Assembly (NCBI GenBank): GCA_030018475.1
Contig: JASEFT010000007.1
Location: 1-35,646 of the forward strand
Reading direction: 5' to 3'
Length of the DNA: 35,646 nt
Origin: Candidatus Thermoplasmatota archaeon
GTDB lineage: Archaea; Thermoplasmatota; JASEFT01
In this document: positions 7,301 through 14,066 of the stretch, piece by piece
Position numbering within the stretch: position 1 is the first letter of the stretch
Layout: each line of letters starts with the position of its first letter
Program-made: the position numbers and the translations under genes
The notes under the pieces: generated by a model
The model's input: only the letters and a program-made list of their open reading frames with translations
Told to the model about the DNA's origin: nothing
Database searches by the model: none

Positions 7301-8840
7301 GCTTTTTCTTGTAATTGGACTCTCGTTTTTAGGCGCTCTGCTCGGCTGTCTATCAGGCTTAGTGCCTGGACTACATGTGAATAACTTAGCTCTTATTCTA
7401 GTCTCACTTTCCCCCTCCCTTCTTTTCCTGCTCCCTAACCCCCTGCTGGTATGCCTAATCATTGTTACAATTTCTATCGCCCATACGTTTGTCAATCTTA
7501 TCCCGGGCACTTTTTTAGGCGCACCTGACGAAAATGCGTTGGGTATTTTACCAGCCCATAAATTATTGCTCGAAGGCAATGGCTATAGCGCCGTGTTCAT
7601 ATCCTCAGTCGGCAGTTTCGGCGCATTAGCGTTTGGATTTGTAACTCTATTATTATTTAAATTTATTATGTGCGAATTGAACTTCTATCTACTTTTAACT
7701 CGGTTTATGGCTTTTATATTGATAGCGATCACAATAATTTTAATTTATTCAGAGCACCGTGAAATTCCTTATAAGAAAGGCATTGCGGTAGAAAATATAA
7801 AATATAGGGAGAGAAGCGGCAAAGCCGATTTTTTTAAAAAGCTAAAGCTTAAGACTCAATGCTCATTGGACGGTTTAATCACAAGAAGTAATAAAGGATA
7901 TTTTATAGAAACTAAGAAAGAGCAAATACCACTTAGCACTGCGAATATAAAGCTTATAGACGGTGTTACAGCAACTGTAGAAGGAATTGTAAAGAGAGTT
8001 AAAGCTAAATTCTCAAGGACTTTAGGTGTTGTAGTAGCGAGCTTTGTATTCTTACTCTCAGGCGCTCTCGGTATAATCACATTTTCGATTAATGTATCTT
8101 CGCCTCTTAATTTACCATCAACGGTACTTTTTCCTGCTTTCGCAGGTCTTTTCGGGCTCCCTACACTGATATTCTCAGCCAGAAGTATTTCTGCGATACC
8201 GAAGCAGAGGCTTATCAAACCGCATCTTGATAAAAAAGCCTCTTTTATTTCTGTACTCACAGGCTCTGCAGCTGGTAGTGTATTAGGCTTCTTGCCAGGC
8301 GTAACTTCAGGACATGCGACTGTCTTGAGCATGTTAGCAAGAAGTTCGAAGCCACTCTCCTCTCTTAAAGGGAAAAGAGGAAAAATCGAGGTCTCTCCGG
8401 AGCAAACTTTACTAACACTTTCTGCAGTAAATACTTCTTATTCATTTTTTTGTGTTGTTACACTTTTCGTATTAGGAAAGGCTAGAAACGGTACTGCGTT
8501 TGCAATAGCGCAATTGACAAATATTGAAAAATGGACAAGTGCTCTGCCGGTAACGTTTATCTATCTCTTAATAGGAATTTTAATTGCAGGCGCAGTCTCT
8601 TATTATGTCAATATTTGGTTAGGAAAGTGTTTTGTGAAAATATTTTCGCACCTACCTTACAGGAAATTAGTAATTTCGATAGTTGCTTTTATTGCAATAA
8701 TGGTTTTTATTTTTACAGGTCTTGTAGGCTTGCTCATACTCTTCGTTGCTACTGCTGTGGGGCTAATCCCACTACTATTCGGTGTTCGTAGATCTCATTG
8801 CATGGGCTTGATTCTCCTGCCTACGATTATAAGGCTGTAG
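7293..8840 (+). CDS. TctA-like DUF112 membrane transport protein
   Basis: A 515-residue polytopic protein of the archaeal COG1784 (TctA-related) group. The first helix has the family signature GCLSGLVPGLHVNNLAL, followed by NLIPGTFLGAPDENALGILP and GHKLLLEG-like residues. The second half repeats the pattern (GSAAGSVLGFLPGVTSGHAT), the internal duplication expected of TctA proteins. Between the halves (residues about 150-245) is a hydrophilic insert of roughly 95 residues containing DGLITRSNKGYFIE and DGVTATVEGIVKRV, which looks like a small soluble domain. The start is TTG 7293, overlapping the OB-fold gene by 8 nt with no alternative ATG nearby. It probably transports an organic anion, but in bacteria TctA works with TctB/TctC and neither is visible here. 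Confidence 0.75.
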   Translation: MIELFLVIGLSFLGALLGCLSGLVPGLHVNNLALILVSLSPSLLFLLPNPLLVCLIIVTISIAHTFVNLIPGTFLGAPDENALGILPAHKLLLEGNGYSAVFISSVGSFGALAFGFVTLLLFKFIMCELNFYLLLTRFMAFILIAITIILIYSEHREIPYKKGIAVENIKYRERSGKADFFKKLKLKTQCSLDGLITRSNKGYFIETKKEQIPLSTANIKLIDGVTATVEGIVKRVKAKFSRTLGVVVASFVFLLSGALGIITFSINVSSPLNLPSTVLFPAFAGLFGLPTLIFSARSISAIPKQRLIKPHLDKKASFISVLTGSAAGSVLGFLPGVTSGHATVLSMLARSSKPLSSLKGKRGKIEVSPEQTLLTLSAVNTSYSFFCVVTLFVLGKARNGTAFAIAQLTNIEKWTSALPVTFIYLLIGILIAGAVSYYVNIWLGKCFVKIFSHLPYRKLVISIVAFIAIMVFIFTGLVGLLILFVATAVGLIPLLFGVRRSHCMGLILLPTIIRL

Positions 8841-8850
8841 GATAGAAGCA

Positions 8851-8860
8851 AAGGAGGTGA
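8851..8860 (+). promoter_or_regulatory. Extended Shine-Dalgarno sequence
   Basis: AAGGAGGTGA is a full-length complement of the 16S rRNA 3' tail, 8 nt before ATG 8869. It decides the start over the in-frame GTG at 8857, which lies inside it. A second strong site (AAGGAGGA) precedes ATG 9100. Confidence 0.75.
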
Positions 8861-8868
8861 TAGAAAGA

Positions 8869-9093
8869 ATGGAGTTAGAAAATGCGCCTGAGCATGTTAG
8901 GGTTGGCGGCATCGAGGTAACGATCTGGCGTAATACTGCAGGAAACGGATTTGCAACAGTAACTTTGCAGCGCAACTACAAAGACAAAAACGACCAGTGG
9001 CAGAAGACGCAATCGCTTAGAGTAAATGATGTACCAAAGGCAATACTAGCGCTACAGAAAGCTTACGAATTGCTTGTGCTTAAGGAGGATTGA
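8869..9093 (+). CDS. Small conserved protein, PC4-like or ssDNA-binding-like
   Basis: A 74-residue protein. The sequence alternates beta strands (VRVGGIEVTIWRN, GFATVTLQRNYKDK, QWQKTQSLRV) and ends in one helix (DVPKAILALQKAYELLVLKE). Small proteins with the same 'xVTLxRxYKDKxxxWxxTxSLRxNDLPKAxxxLxKAYE' pattern are widespread in archaea and bacteria and mostly uncharacterised. The strands-plus-helix outline recalls the PC4/Whirly ssDNA-binding fold, which is inference only. The start at ATG 8869 is set by the perfect Shine-Dalgarno sequence. It is followed after 6 nt by a secreted-protein gene with an equally strong site, so both are probably well expressed. Confidence 0.65.
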   Translation: MELENAPEHVRVGGIEVTIWRNTAGNGFATVTLQRNYKDKNDQWQKTQSLRVNDVPKAILALQKAYELLVLKED

Positions 9094-9099
9094 AAAAAA

Positions 9100-9597
9100 A
9101 TGAAGAAATGGCTAACATCTGCATGTATGGCGATATGCTTAGCTATAGGCTTAGTAGTGAGTGCAGCGCATCTCAACAATTACACGGAGCTTCCAACAAG
9201 ATTCGAGGTGAAGAAAGCAATCGTGGTGGAGGGCGAGCAGTGTATAAACAAGAGCTATGTGCTGAGTATAGACCTGGGAACACTCTATCAAGGCGAAAGC
9301 AATACAGAGCTTATAAACATCACAAACAGAGCGAGTGTTAACTTAACAATAGATGTCATGTGCGACAAAATTACGTTAGTGTACAAAAGCGGCTACAAGC
9401 TCAGCAAAAGTCCTGAAAATGCGAGTAAAGATTGGGGTATAAACGTAACAACACCTGGCAAGCTCACAATACCTGCAAAGGGCACTATCGCTGTAGAAAT
9501 TGGAATAAGCGCTTCGCCAAATGCGCAAATAGCAAGCGAAGAGAGTGAAAAATACGATCACTACGAAGCTGAAATATATGTTAGAGCTGTGGCGTAG
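9100..9597 (+). CDS. Secreted beta-sandwich protein with many N-glycosylation sites
   Basis: A 165-residue exported protein. The N-terminus is KK followed by a hydrophobic stretch (residues 4-24) ending SAA, typical of a cleavable signal peptide. The mature part is beta-rich (YVLSIDLGTLYQGES, TELINITN, LTIPAKGTIAVEIGISA), like small extracellular Ig-type or camelysin/TasA-like domains. Family assignment is not certain. Six sequons (NYT, NKS, NIT, NLT, NAS, NVT) and two cysteines (QCIN, MCDK) suggest a glycosylated, perhaps disulfide-bonded surface protein. The gene is led by AAGGAGGA 11 nt before ATG and is followed by a T-rich stop region. Confidence 0.6.
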   Translation: MKKWLTSACMAICLAIGLVVSAAHLNNYTELPTRFEVKKAIVVEGEQCINKSYVLSIDLGTLYQGESNTELINITNRASVNLTIDVMCDKITLVYKSGYKLSKSPENASKDWGINVTTPGKLTIPAKGTIAVEIGISASPNAQIASEESEKYDHYEAEIYVRAVA

Positions 9598-9598
9598 C

Positions 9599-9616
9599 TC
9601 TCTCTTTTATTTTTTT
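9599..9616 (+). terminator. T-rich transcription stop
   Basis: Two T runs (TTTT then T7) directly after the stop codon of the secreted-protein gene, the usual archaeal oligo-T terminator. A convergent gene ends at 9687. Confidence 0.5.
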
Positions 9617-9686
9617 GTAAAGAAAAGGGAATGAGAAAAAAATGAGAACAAAAGGGTATGAGAACTGGTTAAAGTTGTTTAGTAAG

Positions 9687-10232
9687 TCATGAACCACACG
9701 CTCTTGCTTCCCTTGCTATTCTCCTCAAAATATTTTCCAATGTTTCACTCCAATTATCCTTCCCCAAAAAATATACTTTGTAATCCCTCTTTATCTCCAA
9801 GATTAAGGGGTGCTCATAATCCCAGTGCACAGTAGCTAAAATATTTTTACCTGAGCTCAATGTTTCTCTTACTACTTCTTCGAATTTTTTACTATACAAT
9901 TCCATTTTCCCTATTTCATCTATAACTATCCAATCTGCACTCTCTTTTGCTGCCTCAACCGCCTTCACGCCTATTCCCTCAAGGTCAGAAATATTCACCC
10001 TATACTTAGAGACTCTCGGTCCTTCTTTCTGCTCAACATGAGCTAAAATCCCTTCTCTCTGGGTTGCAAGATCTTTTATCTTAAAACCAACCCGCTTATT
10101 ACCAGCTCTAATATCTTGAGTAACAAAGCCTCCGACTTTCAATCCTTTCTTAGTTAGTTCGTCCGTAGCTTTGAGTATCAAACTTGTTTTGCCGGAGCCA
10201 GGCTTGCCTGTAACAAAAATTCTTGCTACTAT
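9687..10232 (-). CDS. THEP1-type nucleoside-triphosphatase
   Basis: A P-loop NTPase of the THEP1/COG1618 family, which hydrolyses NTPs in vitro and has an unclear cellular role. The Walker A motif TGKPGSGKTS, VGGFVTQDIR, GFKIKDL, the Walker B-like WIVIDEIGKMEL and the HWDYEHPL region are all present. The full protein is about 181 residues. The only standard start that leaves a long frame (TTG 10181) lies behind the P-loop and would delete it. Upstream of the P-loop the frame has no ATG, GTG or TTG before a stop, so the real start is probably the ATA at 10232-10230 (or ATT/AAT just before), overlapping the TAG of the AOR gene. Both genes are on the minus strand, so they are likely co-transcribed. 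Confidence 0.8.
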   Translation of the reverse strand: MVARIFVTGKPGSGKTSLILKATDELTKKGLKVGGFVTQDIRAGNKRVGFKIKDLATQREGILAHVEQKEGPRVSKYRVNISDLEGIGVKAVEAAKESADWIVIDEIGKMELYSKKFEEVVRETLSSGKNILATVHWDYEHPLILEIKRDYKVYFLGKDNWSETLENILRRIAREARACGS

Positions 10233-11944
10233 ATTAATTCCAACTCCACTAACTTCTCTTTTTTAGGTATTCCATTCTCATCCCAGTTCCTAAGCATATA
10301 ATAATCTTCAAGCATTTTATCAAGTTCATCCTTCTTTACTATTAGCTCCTTGCCATCGCTTGTACGTAAAGGCTCTTCTGTAAATCTTTTAGGCAGAGTA
10401 TCGTCTTTTCTGGAAATGCCTTCGCGTGTATTAAAAAGTCGGGCTAAATTCCAAATTCGCTCCCCAATCTTTAAATATTCACTTTCATCAAGCTCCAAGC
10501 CTGTAGCAGCATTTGTCAGCTCAAAAAAATCTTTCATTTCTAACGGTAAAAGCTCACATAGCACTAGTGACGCGCTTACTGAGCTATTGTCTTGCGCGCA
10601 TTTTACAACCCTAGCTAGAGCCTCTGGCGAATACCCAGTGCAGTCTAACTCCAAAAACGTTTCTGGAATTTCACAGGTATCTGACGTTATATATGCAAGT
10701 GCAATAGCTGGAGAATATCTAGCGTCATAAAACATTTCCAAACCTTTAACTTGAGCCCCAAATTGAGCAGCATTAATTCTTTCAGAATAGCGTTTGACAC
10801 CCTCTGCAAGCTCGTTACCTATATTTTCACGTCTTGCTATCTTCTTTATCAATTCTATTGTTGCATCATCATCACTAAAATTTATATTGCTACTAATGAA
10901 ATTTTTTTCAGAGCATTCCATAACAAAGCCTACAACATTGCATATGCTACTAGCATCTAATCCGTAATCGTTGCATAGATAGCTTGCATAAGCTAGTGGC
11001 GCAATATCCCTTATTAACCAGTTAGAGCCCAGCATAGCTAGAGTTTGATTAAATGCTAAGCATTCGCATTTATATTTTTCATTTTTTACAAAAAAGTGCC
11101 TCAAGCATTTTAACTGGCATAAATAACAGCCTTTTGTCTTTGTAGTGATATTCTCTTGAAATTCTTCTGATAGCTTGTAGGAGCATTCAAAACTACTTGA
11201 TTGGAAATTTTTAGTTGGAAGCGAATTTTTTTTGACCGCCTTGTTTGAGCTTGCTTTGCTTTTGTAAATCTTGACTTTTTTAAAAATATTCCTCGCTATA
11301 AATTTAAATTTATCAAAGTCGTAATACCGTAATTTATTTTTACCATTTACAGCTATTGCTTTTAGATTCTTGGAGCCCATGACAGCACCGGCAATACATT
11401 GCCCGTACGAATCCACGTTAATACTTGCACATCTAACAAATTTTTCACCGCTTATGCCTATAGCAGCGACAGCAAAATTTCTTCCAAGTTCATCTTTAAG
11501 AATTTTTTCAGTCTGGTAGATATTTTTACGCCACAGATCTAAAGCCCCTATAATTTTGCAATCGTTATCTTCTATTTCTAGAAATACTGGTGAGGAAGAT
11601 GAGCCTTTAACTACAAGTATGTCAAAGCCTGCTTGCTTTAGCCTCGTACCCAAATTTCCTCTTGCTACAGAGCAGTAAAAAATATTTGTAAGAGGCGATT
11701 TCGTTATAACAGAAAAGCATCCTGAGCTGGGTAGCGCTAAGCCCGTAAGCGGTCCTGTAGCAAATATTAATAAATTTTCAGGCGATAATGAATCTACGCC
11801 GGGCTTTAAAGAATCGTATAGAATTTTAGTGCCCAGCCCTTTTCCGCCAATAAATTTTTTAAAAAGCTCTTCGTCTATATCAAAAATTTTCGTTTTACTT
11901 GTAGTTAAATCAACTTCGAGTAGTTTACCAGTATATCCAAACAC
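10229..11944 (-). CDS. Aldehyde ferredoxin oxidoreductase (AOR) family tungsten enzyme
   Basis: About 571 residues, the usual length of AOR-family enzymes that oxidise aldehydes with a tungstopterin cofactor and pass electrons to ferredoxin. Motifs in order: FGYTGKLLEVDL at the N-terminus, GGKGLG, ATGPLTGLALPSSG, VARGNLGTRLKQAGFD (pterin region), LPTKNFQ, and the [4Fe-4S] cysteines CYLCQLKC (about residues 274-281), with the fourth in LVLCELL near the C-terminus followed by the EGISRKDDTLPKR segment. Starting at GTG 11944 gives the family-typical MFGYTGK; TTG 11947 is the alternative. The substrate cannot be deduced. It overlaps the THEP1 gene, and no pterin-synthesis genes are visible nearby. 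The divergent spacer (11945-12010) is short and A+T-rich with TATAT-like sequence. Confidence 0.9.
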   Translation of the reverse strand: MFGYTGKLLEVDLTTSKTKIFDIDEELFKKFIGGKGLGTKILYDSLKPGVDSLSPENLLIFATGPLTGLALPSSGCFSVITKSPLTNIFYCSVARGNLGTRLKQAGFDILVVKGSSSSPVFLEIEDNDCKIIGALDLWRKNIYQTEKILKDELGRNFAVAAIGISGEKFVRCASINVDSYGQCIAGAVMGSKNLKAIAVNGKNKLRYYDFDKFKFIARNIFKKVKIYKSKASSNKAVKKNSLPTKNFQSSSFECSYKLSEEFQENITTKTKGCYLCQLKCLRHFFVKNEKYKCECLAFNQTLAMLGSNWLIRDIAPLAYASYLCNDYGLDASSICNVVGFVMECSEKNFISSNINFSDDDATIELIKKIARRENIGNELAEGVKRYSERINAAQFGAQVKGLEMFYDARYSPAIALAYITSDTCEIPETFLELDCTGYSPEALARVVKCAQDNSSVSASLVLCELLPLEMKDFFELTNAATGLELDESEYLKIGERIWNLARLFNTREGISRKDDTLPKRFTEEPLRTSDGKELIVKKDELDKMLEDYYMLRNWDENGIPKKEKLVELELI

Positions 11945-12010
11945 CAATTATAAATATATCTCATTAAACAAAAGATTTATGCTTGGAAGCCTTTCTTTTT
12001 CTTTAAAAAA

Positions 12011-13012
12011 ATGTATGTAATTGAAGTTCAAGAGCTTACAAAAAGGTATAAAATTAAGAAAAAAGTACGTTTGGTAGAAACTTTTAAGAATAGGTTTAAG
12101 CCAGAAAAGTTTGACTACACGGCAGCTCTTAGGAATGTAAGTTTTAGTGTGGAATCAGGCGAAATATTCGGTTTTTTGGGTTACGAAGGTGCTGGCAAAA
12201 CCACTCTGATAAAAATTCTTAGCGGCAATCTCAAGCCAGATTATGGCGTTGCTTTGGTTAGTGGCTACGATGTAGTAAAAGAAAGACATAAAGTAAAAAA
12301 ACTCGTCGGTGTTATGCCCAGCTTAAACGATGTTAGTTTTAGTCAGAGGCTAACAATTTCACAAAATCTTAAGTTTTCGGCACTCAAAAGAAATTTTAAG
12401 TCATATAGTGAGAGAGTCGATAAAGTTTTGAAACTTGTAGGGTTAGAAGCTCTAAAAGATTACTACCCAGTAGTGCTTAACTCTTCGCAGCTCCAGAGAC
12501 TAAATTTGGCAAAATGTTTGCTAGCAGACAGTGCGATTTATTTGCTTGACGAGCCTACTGCAAATACAGATAGCACTACAACGAATACTATTAAAGAGAT
12601 TATTAAGAAATTAAAATCTGATGGTAAAAGTATTCTTTTAACTACTAGCAACCTTAGCGATGCTGAGGAGCTCTGCGATAGAATAGCGATTTTAAACGCA
12701 GGTGCAATCGTCAGGATAGAAGAAGCTGAGAAGTTAGAGAGGCTAGGGAAGGATATTTTTGTAGTAGATTTGAAAGAGTTAGCTCCAGAGCTAATCAGAA
12801 ATTTAGCAGCGCTTGAGTTCATTGATAAAATAATTTTTGAGAAAAATCGTATTGTGCTCTACGGCAAGCTAAAGAAACAGAATTTAGTAGAAGTTCTAGA
12901 GCTTTGTAGGAATTACAATGTTTTGAGCATAGATTTTAGAGAAGTAGATTTAAAAGATGTTTTGCTTGAGCTTGTAACTGAGGAAGAAAGAGCTTTAGAA
13001 GTCCTCCCTTGA
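12011..13012 (+). CDS. ABC-2 type transporter ATPase with degenerate catalytic motifs
   Basis: A 333-residue ATP-binding subunit of the NatA/DrrA kind. Walker A is GYEGAGKTT (57-65) and Walker B with the catalytic Glu is IYLLDEPTA (177-184). Three other hallmarks are altered: the Q-loop glutamine is replaced (VMPS at 101-104), the signature LSGGQ reads LNSSQ (156-160), and the switch histidine after LLTT is Ser (213). A C-terminal domain of about 90 residues follows, as in ABC-2 ATPases. No membrane-spanning partner lies next to it: a tRNA gene starts immediately after the stop. Binding without efficient hydrolysis, or use of a distant permease, is possible. No ribosome binding site is seen, so translation may be leaderless. 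Confidence 0.85.
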   Translation: MYVIEVQELTKRYKIKKKVRLVETFKNRFKPEKFDYTAALRNVSFSVESGEIFGFLGYEGAGKTTLIKILSGNLKPDYGVALVSGYDVVKERHKVKKLVGVMPSLNDVSFSQRLTISQNLKFSALKRNFKSYSERVDKVLKLVGLEALKDYYPVVLNSSQLQRLNLAKCLLADSAIYLLDEPTANTDSTTTNTIKEIIKKLKSDGKSILLTTSNLSDAEELCDRIAILNAGAIVRIEEAEKLERLGKDIFVVDLKELAPELIRNLAALEFIDKIIFEKNRIVLYGKLKKQNLVEVLELCRNYNVLSIDFREVDLKDVLLELVTEEERALEVLP

Positions 13013-13026
13013 TGGGGTCGTCGAGA

Positions 13027-13078
13027 TTCTCAGCGAGCGATTAGCGAGCTGAGAATGAGTTGATGCTAATCAACTCGA
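13027..13078 (-). other. tRNA-Pro intron 2 (T-loop, position 59/60)
   Basis: A 52-nt intron inside the T-loop. The outer helix is the T-stem TCGAG/CTCGA, the central helix pairs TTCA (exon 54-57) with TGAG (intron 3' side), and both 3-nt bulges read AAT. The inner helix CGAG/CTCG completes a standard bulge-helix-bulge. Any symmetric cut in the bulges restores TTCAAAT; the usual cut after the second base gives 59/60. Confidence 0.88.
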
Positions 13079-13099
13079 TTTGAACTCGAGTCGCCAGCG

Positions 13100-13146
13100 A
13101 TGCGAAACCTTTTCCGTTAACGCTTTTGCTGAAGGCAAAAAGGTTA
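13100..13146 (-). other. tRNA-Pro intron 1 (canonical position 37/38)
   Basis: A 47-nt intron. The inner helix AACCTTTT/AAAAGGTT, a central helix of three pairs (T33-G, G34-C, G35-T) and two 3-nt bulges (GGT and ATC) form a relaxed bulge-helix-bulge. Cutting each bulge after its second base puts the intron exactly between 37 and 38. Confidence 0.85.
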
Positions 13147-13186
13147 CCCCAGGCTGGTAGGATAGACCAAGCTACCCCACGACCCC

Positions 13187-13379
13187 TAACTGATAAAAGG
13201 ATTTATAAGTATTTTTGTGTTACCTTTTTGCATGCGCTGACGCTTGTGCTGAAGGAGTAAATCTAAAATGTTGCAATTACTCTATAAAAACACCTCATTA
13301 CATGGGCAAAAACTTTATAAACTCCAAAGTATTTTGGTAGTACGAAAATAAAAAAAGTAGCACTAAAAGGTGATAAAAG
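13187..13379. promoter_or_regulatory. Spacer with tRNA promoter region, intron-like repeat and TATA box
   Basis: A divergent spacer between tRNA-Pro and the next gene. It contains the tRNA's TATA-like element (13201-13209), a 16-nt near-copy (13240-13255) of the loop of tRNA intron 1 (13120-13135, 15 of 16 matching), and TTTATAAA at 13314-13321 as likely TATA box for the gene at 13380. No other gene is seen. Confidence 0.5.
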
Positions 13380-13676
13380 ATGGTGTGCTATACAGTGCCT
13401 ACGGGCGCGGCAATTGTTCATTATGTGCTGAGAAAGAGTATATCCGGATGGAAAAAGAGCAATTATCTGTATTGGCTCAATATATTATTGCTTGGAGGAG
13501 CTATTTTTGGTATTGTAGACCATTTGTGGAACGGCGAGCTCTTTCTAATAAGCGAGGAGCCGATGATGGATATATTGCTGGGAGTTACAATAACAATATC
13601 AATATTTGTTGTTTGGGCGTTAATAGTAGCTATAGATAAAGCAAGAGCTCCTAAACCCGCGAAGTTTCCAGCCTAA
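13380..13676 (+). CDS. Small membrane protein, unknown function
   Basis: A 98-residue hydrophobic protein with two clear membrane helices (about residues 31-49, LYWLNILLLGGAIFGIVDHLW, and 64-86, ILLGVTITISIFVVWALIV) and an amphipathic N-terminal stretch that may be a third. The acidic loop between them (NGELFLISEEP) and the basic tail (DKARAPKPAK) suggest a defined topology. ATG 13380 has AAGGTGAT 5 nt upstream and a TATA box about 60 nt before it. The 3' end overlaps by 4 nt the convergent small gene. I do not recognise a family. Confidence 0.65.
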   Translation: MVCYTVPTGAAIVHYVLRKSISGWKKSNYLYWLNILLLGGAIFGIVDHLWNGELFLISEEPMMDILLGVTITISIFVVWALIVAIDKARAPKPAKFPA

Positions 13677-13852
13677 CCTCTCCCCAGCTCCTTCTTCATA
13701 AAATCAAGCCATTTACTATCAAATACGACTTCATTTCCAAATTTGCCGTAATGCCTGTCGCAAGGAAATTCTGTGCACTCGAAACAATATTTTATCTTTC
13801 TTTTTTTCAGCGCAATCAAGGTATTCCGCAGACGCTTATTTTCATATACCAT
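13673..13852 (-). CDS. Small Cys-rich protein, DUF3795-like
   Basis: A 59-residue frame from ATG 13852 to TAG 13673. The centre reads YCFECTEFPC, a cysteine cluster (C-x2-C-x4-C) followed by a basic/aromatic segment and a DSKWLDFMKK helix. This matches the C-terminal half of DUF3795 proteins ('CxxCxxFPC'), which normally also carry an N-terminal cysteine pair that is missing here. It may be a short family member, a metal-binding minidomain or a truncated relic. It starts 21 nt after the RpoN stop on the same strand, so it could be the last gene of the ribosomal operon. Confidence 0.55.
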   Translation of the reverse strand: MVYENKRLRNTLIALKKRKIKYCFECTEFPCDRHYGKFGNEVVFDSKWLDFMKKELGRG

Positions 13853-13873
13853 TTATTGTTAATTTGAAAATTA

Positions 13874-14062
13874 TCAGTATGGTATAGCCTCGTCTATCAG
13901 CTCTATATGGGTTAGAAGCATTCTCCTGCAGCAGTATCTTTTCAGCCCGAGAGAGTCAAGCACTTTTTTAGGATGTTCGCCTTCGCTAACCCTCTTTTTG
14001 TATTCTTCGTAGAGCCCTCCTATAACCTTGCCGCAGGTGAAGCATCTTACCGGTATTATCAT
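13874..14062 (-). CDS. rpoN: DNA-directed RNA polymerase subunit N (Rpb10)
   Basis: A 62-residue zinc-binding subunit that anchors RNA polymerase subunits D and [16 protein letters not shown] carries the CxxC pair, and RYCCRRM the second cysteine pair, all in the expected spacing; the length is typical. The start is ATG 14062, six bases after a GGTGA ribosome binding site. An in-frame extension further upstream would run into the S9 gene and is not needed. It follows S9 by 4 nt in the conserved L18e-L13-S9-RpoN operon. Confidence 0.95.
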   Translation of the reverse strand: MIIPVRCFTCGKVIGGLYEEYKKRVSEGEHPKKVLDSLGLKRYCCRRMLLTHIELIDEAIPY

Positions 14063-14066
14063 TTTT

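Larger units (their letters stand above)
13013..13186 (-). tRNA. tRNA-Pro (GGG) with two introns
   Basis: Read on the minus strand from G1 (13186) to A73 (13013). The acceptor stem is GGGGTCG (13180-13186) with CGACCCC (13014-13020). T8, a D-arm with A14, G18G19 and A21, and the anticodon stem CCAGC/GCTGG (13153-13157 and 13094-13098) are present. The anticodon loop is C-T-GGG-G-C once 47 nt are removed. The variable loop is CGAC, and the T-stem is TCGAG/CTCGA (13085-13089 and 13021-13025) with loop TTCAAAT once 52 nt are removed. Mature length is 75 nt without an encoded CCA. Both interruptions show bulge-helix-bulge geometry. The 3' end abuts the ABC ATPase stop codon on the other strand. 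A TATA-like CTTATAAAT lies 15-23 bases upstream. Confidence 0.92.

Noticed and set aside
8857-8868. GTG 8857 as start of the 74-residue protein
   Set aside because: It lies inside the perfect Shine-Dalgarno sequence that serves ATG 8869.
13085-13089. T-arm with contiguous stem CTCGA and loop GTTCAAA directly around 13074-13090
   Set aside because: It is self-complementary but puts the conserved T54-T55-C56 out of register and leaves over 50 nt before the acceptor stem. The intron model fits every conserved position.
13013-13186. The GGGGTCG...CGACCCC closed structure as SRP RNA, RNase P RNA or a terminator
   Set aside because: None of the conserved SRP or RNase P core motifs is present, and removing two introns gives a complete tRNA-Pro with all conserved bases.
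13370-13639. Alternative frame overlapping the small membrane protein
   Set aside because: It has no ribosome binding site at the right distance and a low-complexity composition; the 13380 frame has AAGGTGAT and clear helices.
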